The translations under genes were made by a program, and so were the position numbers. Below are positions 61,199 through 64,000 of a stretch of DNA of 64,000 nt, one piece after another; positions within the stretch are counted from its first letter, which is position 1; the number at the start of each line of letters is the position of its first letter. This DNA comes from an uncultured Butyricicoccus sp. (GTDB lineage: Bacteria > Bacillota > Clostridia > Oscillospirales > Butyricicoccaceae): NCBI GenBank assembly GCA_934532985.1, contig CAKTAV010000011.1, positions 1 through 64,000 of the forward strand, in the 5' to 3' direction. A model generated the notes under the pieces. That model ran no database searches. It saw only the letters and a list, made by a program, of their open reading frames with translations, and had not been told where the DNA came from.

Positions 61199-61969
61199 TC
61201 AGTCTCGCGCATCCGGCTTTGCTATCCAATAATACGGAACTGCGACAAAACAGAAACCACCGATTAGATTGCCGATCGTGACAATCGCGAGGTTTGTCAG
61301 ATAACCGCTCAACGCAACCTTTCCGTTGACAAGCGCCACTCCAATGATACTCATATTAGCAATGCTGTGCTCAAATCCACACAACATAAAAATCAGGATA
61401 GACCAGACAACCATAATCAGCTTTGCACTCTCACTCGTTGCTTTCAGCGAGCACCACACGGCAAGGCATACGCAGATATTACATAAAATCGCTCTGAGCA
61501 GCATCTGTATCGGAGGCAGTGATGCCTTTGCAACCGCTGTAGTAGTAAAATAACCCAAAACCGCCTCGTTGGACAGTGCGCCGGTATATTGGAACACCAC
61601 AACCATGATCAACGAGCCAATCAGATTTCCGCACCAGCAGAACACCCACATCCGGACAGTTTGACTCCAGGGCATCTGGTGTCGCAAAGCTGCTGCTCCC
61701 AGAATAAGGTTGTTACCGGTAAACAATTCACAGCCGGCCATGATAACCAAACTAAGGGCAGATGCAAAGGTAAACGCAGCAAGGAATTTTGTAACCGTAC
61801 AACCGGAAGCTGTGCACAATCCTCCAACTGTCATTGAACTGAAGCTTCCGAACGAAATAAACATTCCCGCCATCAGCGACGCAATCAGATAGCCCAGCTT
61901 ATTGGTTTTCCACAGATTACGTTTGCCCTCCGCAGCGCTGCAAAGCGCTGCATATACATTTTCGAACAT
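61199..61969 (-). CDS. Formate/nitrite transporter (FNT) family channel
   Basis: A 256-residue FNT protein with six membrane segments. AGCELFTGNNLI, TTTAVAKASLP and the central-histidine motif GFEHSIANMS mark the pentameric channel family (FocA, NirC, FdhC). Formate export or uptake fits a fermenting anaerobe, though nitrite or hydrosulfide is possible. GGAGGACATC is the ribosome site. It is a single-gene unit. Confidence 0.92.
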   Translation of the reverse strand: MFENVYAALCSAAEGKRNLWKTNKLGYLIASLMAGMFISFGSFSSMTVGGLCTASGCTVTKFLAAFTFASALSLVIMAGCELFTGNNLILGAAALRHQMPWSQTVRMWVFCWCGNLIGSLIMVVVFQYTGALSNEAVLGYFTTTAVAKASLPPIQMLLRAILCNICVCLAVWCSLKATSESAKLIMVVWSILIFMLCGFEHSIANMSIIGVALVNGKVALSGYLTNLAIVTIGNLIGGFCFVAVPYYWIAKPDARD

Positions 61970-62079
61970 GATGTCCTCCTTTCATCCAAGTGGATTGACA
62001 AATTTGCGTCTCATTATAACAGACCTTCCTCGAAATTTCTATGCAAAAAATAACAATCTGACTACCATTTCTCAGGTGG

Positions 62080-62295
62080 TCAGATCGTTTTTTTCGATTG
62101 TGGCTCCTCCCAAAACAGATCATCCAGCGTCTTGTCTAGTTCATAGCAAATGGACAGACAGAGCCGAATGGTCGGATTATAGTCCCCTTTTTCTATTGCG
62201 TTGATGGTCTGCCGCGAAACGCCAATCCGCTCCGCCAGCTGCTGCTGGGAGAGATCCTTGGCCGCCCGCGCCGACTTCATTCGCAAATTCTTCAA
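62080..62295 (-). CDS. Small XRE-family regulator
   Basis: A 71-residue Cro/CI-type repressor: MKSARAAKDLSQQQLAERIGVSRQTINAIEKGDYNPTIRLCLSI is a classical HTH. It is the third gene of a minus-strand cluster, starting three bases after the stop of a membrane protein gene. Small XRE proteins of this type often accompany DUF-type membrane proteins with a DERQ motif. Confidence 0.88.
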   Translation of the reverse strand: MKNLRMKSARAAKDLSQQQLAERIGVSRQTINAIEKGDYNPTIRLCLSICYELDKTLDDLFWEEPQSKKTI

Positions 62296-62298
62296 CGT

Positions 62299-62832
62299 TT
62301 ACTCCTCACTTTCTTCCCGATGAACCGCCCATTGCTTGAGCGCAAACACTGCCAGCACAGCAAAAACAAATACCGCAACCATAAGGCTCAGGCTGCCGGA
62401 ATATAATCTTCCATCCTGTAAAATCGGCTGGTTTTGCAGCCACGCAACCACAGCAGAAATCAGATTCAGTCCGCCGCCCAGTGCCAGCAAAACATAGGTC
62501 ATCTTTGGTGTCTCATGCAGTGTCAGATAGGCCTCCTGCCAAATACAGCTGACGATAAATACAAATAAGCCGAGCAGGCACAGCGCCGTCGTTCCCTGAA
62601 TGGAATCCAACAGCACAAAGCCAGCCTCATGCGCCAGCCGTTCCAGCACAACCAGAACCAGCATGGCAATAAATCCATACTTGTACGCCCGTCCGCGCGC
62701 CAAAATCTGCCGCTCGTCATACTCCCGGACGTCCACCCGATATTTCTTTTTTAACATTCGAAACAGCAGTGCGACTAATATCAGTCCGCACAGAGCGCCG
62801 GCAACAACGCCAATGATATATGCAGTGTTCAT
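62299..62832 (-). CDS. Four-helix membrane protein with cytoplasmic DERQ motif (paralogue 1)
   Basis: A 177-residue membrane protein. One helix (residues 5-25), a short basic linker with YDERQILARGRAYKYGF, and three to four further helices. The pattern (D/E-R-Q...A-R-G-x-A) and topology match the gene directly upstream, so the two arose by duplication. I do not recognise a function. It is three bases from the XRE regulator gene. Confidence 0.65.
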   Translation of the reverse strand: MNTAYIIGVVAGALCGLILVALLFRMLKKKYRVDVREYDERQILARGRAYKYGFIAMLVLVVLERLAHEAGFVLLDSIQGTTALCLLGLFVFIVSCIWQEAYLTLHETPKMTYVLLALGGGLNLISAVVAWLQNQPILQDGRLYSGSLSLMVAVFVFAVLAVFALKQWAVHREESEE

Positions 62833-62850
62833 TGTTTCCCTCCCAGTATA

Positions 62851-63429
62851 TCATAAATTATTCTCTTTCTCATCAGGTTCCCAAATGCTGTCCCATTTTG
62901 CCTGTTCCTTCAGCTTCCTCCTCCGGTGCAGCATCGCCGCCAGAACAACAGCCGATTCCAACGCAAAGAAAAATATCACGCCAAGCCCATTGAATCTCCC
63001 GTCTGTCGTAAAGGACTCTCCCGTATACCACCGTATGCCTGCCGTCATTCCGCCAAACAGCAGTATGTTCATCACACACATCGCAAGCACTGCCTTGCCG
63101 GAATCATACAGCGACATATAGGCATCCTTGCGAATACACAAAAGCGCATAAAGCAAGCCAACAAGCATACATAAAATCAGTGCGCCATCCTGCGAGTCAA
63201 ACAGGGCAAAGCCTTTCTCCTCTGCCATTTTTTCCAGAAAAAACACCTCCAGCGCGATAAGTAGTGTATATCGCGCCGCTTCCCCGCGGGCGAGCTTTTG
63301 CCGTTCATCATAGTCCGGACAATCGCTGTTTTTTCGTCGTCGTTCCATTCCTATCCAAAGGCCAACAAGAACAACAAGATAGATAATGGTCACTATACCG
63401 CCGATCCACAAAATCAACTTTCCCGACAT
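62851..63429 (-). CDS. Membrane protein with DERQ motif (paralogue 2)
   Basis: A 192-residue paralogue of the preceding protein, with YDERQKLARGEAARYTLLI after the first helix, about four more helices and a basic tail (HRRRKLKEQAK). The ATG at 63429 has GGAGGGGG upstream; an ATG 18 bases earlier precedes that site. It is probably the first gene of a three-gene unit with paralogue 1 and the XRE regulator. Confidence 0.65.
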   Translation of the reverse strand: MSGKLILWIGGIVTIIYLVVLVGLWIGMERRRKNSDCPDYDERQKLARGEAARYTLLIALEVFFLEKMAEEKGFALFDSQDGALILCMLVGLLYALLCIRKDAYMSLYDSGKAVLAMCVMNILLFGGMTAGIRWYTGESFTTDGRFNGLGVIFFFALESAVVLAAMLHRRRKLKEQAKWDSIWEPDEKENNL

Positions 63430-63545
63430 GATACCCCCTCCTTCCAATCGCTTTTATTGTTTCTTTTTGTGATTTCAGCATAGCACTCTCCCGTCATTTT
63501 GTCAATTATATTTTACAAAAACAAAAATATATTTTTCTTTCGCAG

Positions 63546-63590
63546 AAAAAAAGCAGCCGAAGGAACCTCTCTTGTTCCCTCGGCTGCGGT
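63546..63590 (-). terminator. Terminator of the MATE gene
   Basis: GCAGCCGAGGGAAC and GTTCCTTCGGCTGC pair on the minus strand, then seven T. Confidence 0.85.
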
Positions 63591-63596
63591 ATATTC

Positions 63597-64000
63597 TTAT
63601 GATGCAGAAATGTTATCTTGTCTTTTCGTTCGGGTATATAGGATGAAATAAACCGCGTTGATGGCAATACCGAAAATCGTCGCCGTCGGCGCCGCCAGAC
63701 CGATCATGGTCAGGCTGGCATGCGGCTGGATGCTCATGATATAGGCCATCGGCAGACGAACAAGGAATGACTGCGCAATACCTTGCAGCATGACAAACAG
63801 CGTCTGACTGTGTCCATTGAAATAGCCCATAAAGCTAAACAGGAAGCTGGTCACAATGGCCTCCAGCGCAAAGCCCTTGAGATATTCCGCCGCGCGAACA
63901 ATGACCTCCGGATCATTGGTAAACACGGATGCCAGAAGATCTCCATGGAAAAATGCCGTATAGCAGATAACCACACCCACGGTCGCACCAATCGCCATAC
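63597..64000 (-). CDS. MATE-family efflux transporter, C-terminal part (runs off window)
   Basis: The last 134 or so codons of a MATE (NorM/DinF-type) exporter; the gene continues past the window edge. DPEVIVRAAEYLKGFALEAIVTSFLFSFMGYFNGHSQTLFVMLQGIAQSFLVRLPMAYI matches the second half of the family, with three to four membrane helices. It would export drugs or metabolites using sodium or protons. Confidence 0.85.
   Translation of the reverse strand, partial: MAIGATVGVVICYTAFFHGDLLASVFTNDPEVIVRAAEYLKGFALEAIVTSFLFSFMGYFNGHSQTLFVMLQGIAQSFLVRLPMAYIMSIQPHASLTMIGLAAPTATIFGIAINAVYFILYTRTKRQDNISAS

Noticed and set aside
1..64000. CRISPR array, prophage, insertion sequence or toxin-antitoxin locus
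   Set aside because: No regularly spaced direct repeats, transposase, integrase or phage genes were recognised anywhere in the window.

Overview
The window looks like a chromosomal segment of a low-to-mid GC anaerobic Firmicute of the class Clostridia. It carries HPr kinase, WhiA, Der, C4-zinc forms of L28 and L32, a minimal SufC-SufB pair, pyruvate phosphate dikinase and the long Firmicute-type SRP RNA upstream of dnaX. The mixture fits an Oscillospirales gut organism (Butyricicoccaceae-like), but that placement is inference. No rRNA or tRNA gene, CRISPR array, prophage or transposase gene was recognised. The left edge does hold three evenly spaced consensus promoters that fire out of the window.

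Layout. 1-240: tandem outward promoters. 287-1777: a UPF0303/HbpS-like gene and metA on one transcript. 1843-4777 (-): sulfite reductase-like protein, short-chain dehydrogenase, pfkA. 4871-10296 (-): murB-whiA-dnaE. 10542-16830: metallophosphatase (+), secreted DUF4886/FN3 protein (-), hprK-glucokinase (-), rpmB (+) and two small genes. 16811-22677: rluA (-), then yceD-rpmF, der-plsY-gpsA and a GNAT gene (+). 22779-25403 (-): ppdK. 25785-29252 (+): thiS-thiF-thiG-thiH-tenI-like operon behind an unusual promoter plus hairpin leader. 29342-31670: nitroreductase (+) and sufC-sufB (-). 32057-43013: a carbohydrate or polyol locus in which a LacI regulator sits between two sets of oxidoreductase and sodium symporter genes. 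43069-43905 (-): an orphan phosphate-binding lipoprotein with permuted domain order. 44050-49524 (-): PBP1, SRP RNA, dnaX, ybaB, recR. 50282-53795: sigma-54 activator (-) and rpoN (+). 54028-63998: EamA exporter, a 54-residue small ORF, M15 peptidase, pyruvate kinase, cytidylate kinase-like protein, lrgAB, formate/nitrite channel, an XRE regulator with two paralogous membrane proteins, and the end of a MATE transporter.

How the parts connect. Several genes concern hexose use and its control: 6-phosphofructokinase, pyruvate kinase, PPDK, ROK glucokinase and HPr kinase. The thi genes make only the thiazole half of thiamine. The 32-43 kb block is a self-contained import and oxidation module: two SSS symporters, two Gfo/Idh/MocA dehydrogenases, a TIM-barrel isomerase and a mannitol/uronate-type dehydrogenase. 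It is the best candidate for an incompletely described pathway here.

The most notable non-coding signals are a dispersed modular intergenic repeat with three copies, a promoter-proximal terminator in front of thiS, operator-like inverted repeats around the LacI gene, a leader of about 520 nt on one symporter gene, and a terminator wedged between the SRP RNA and dnaX.
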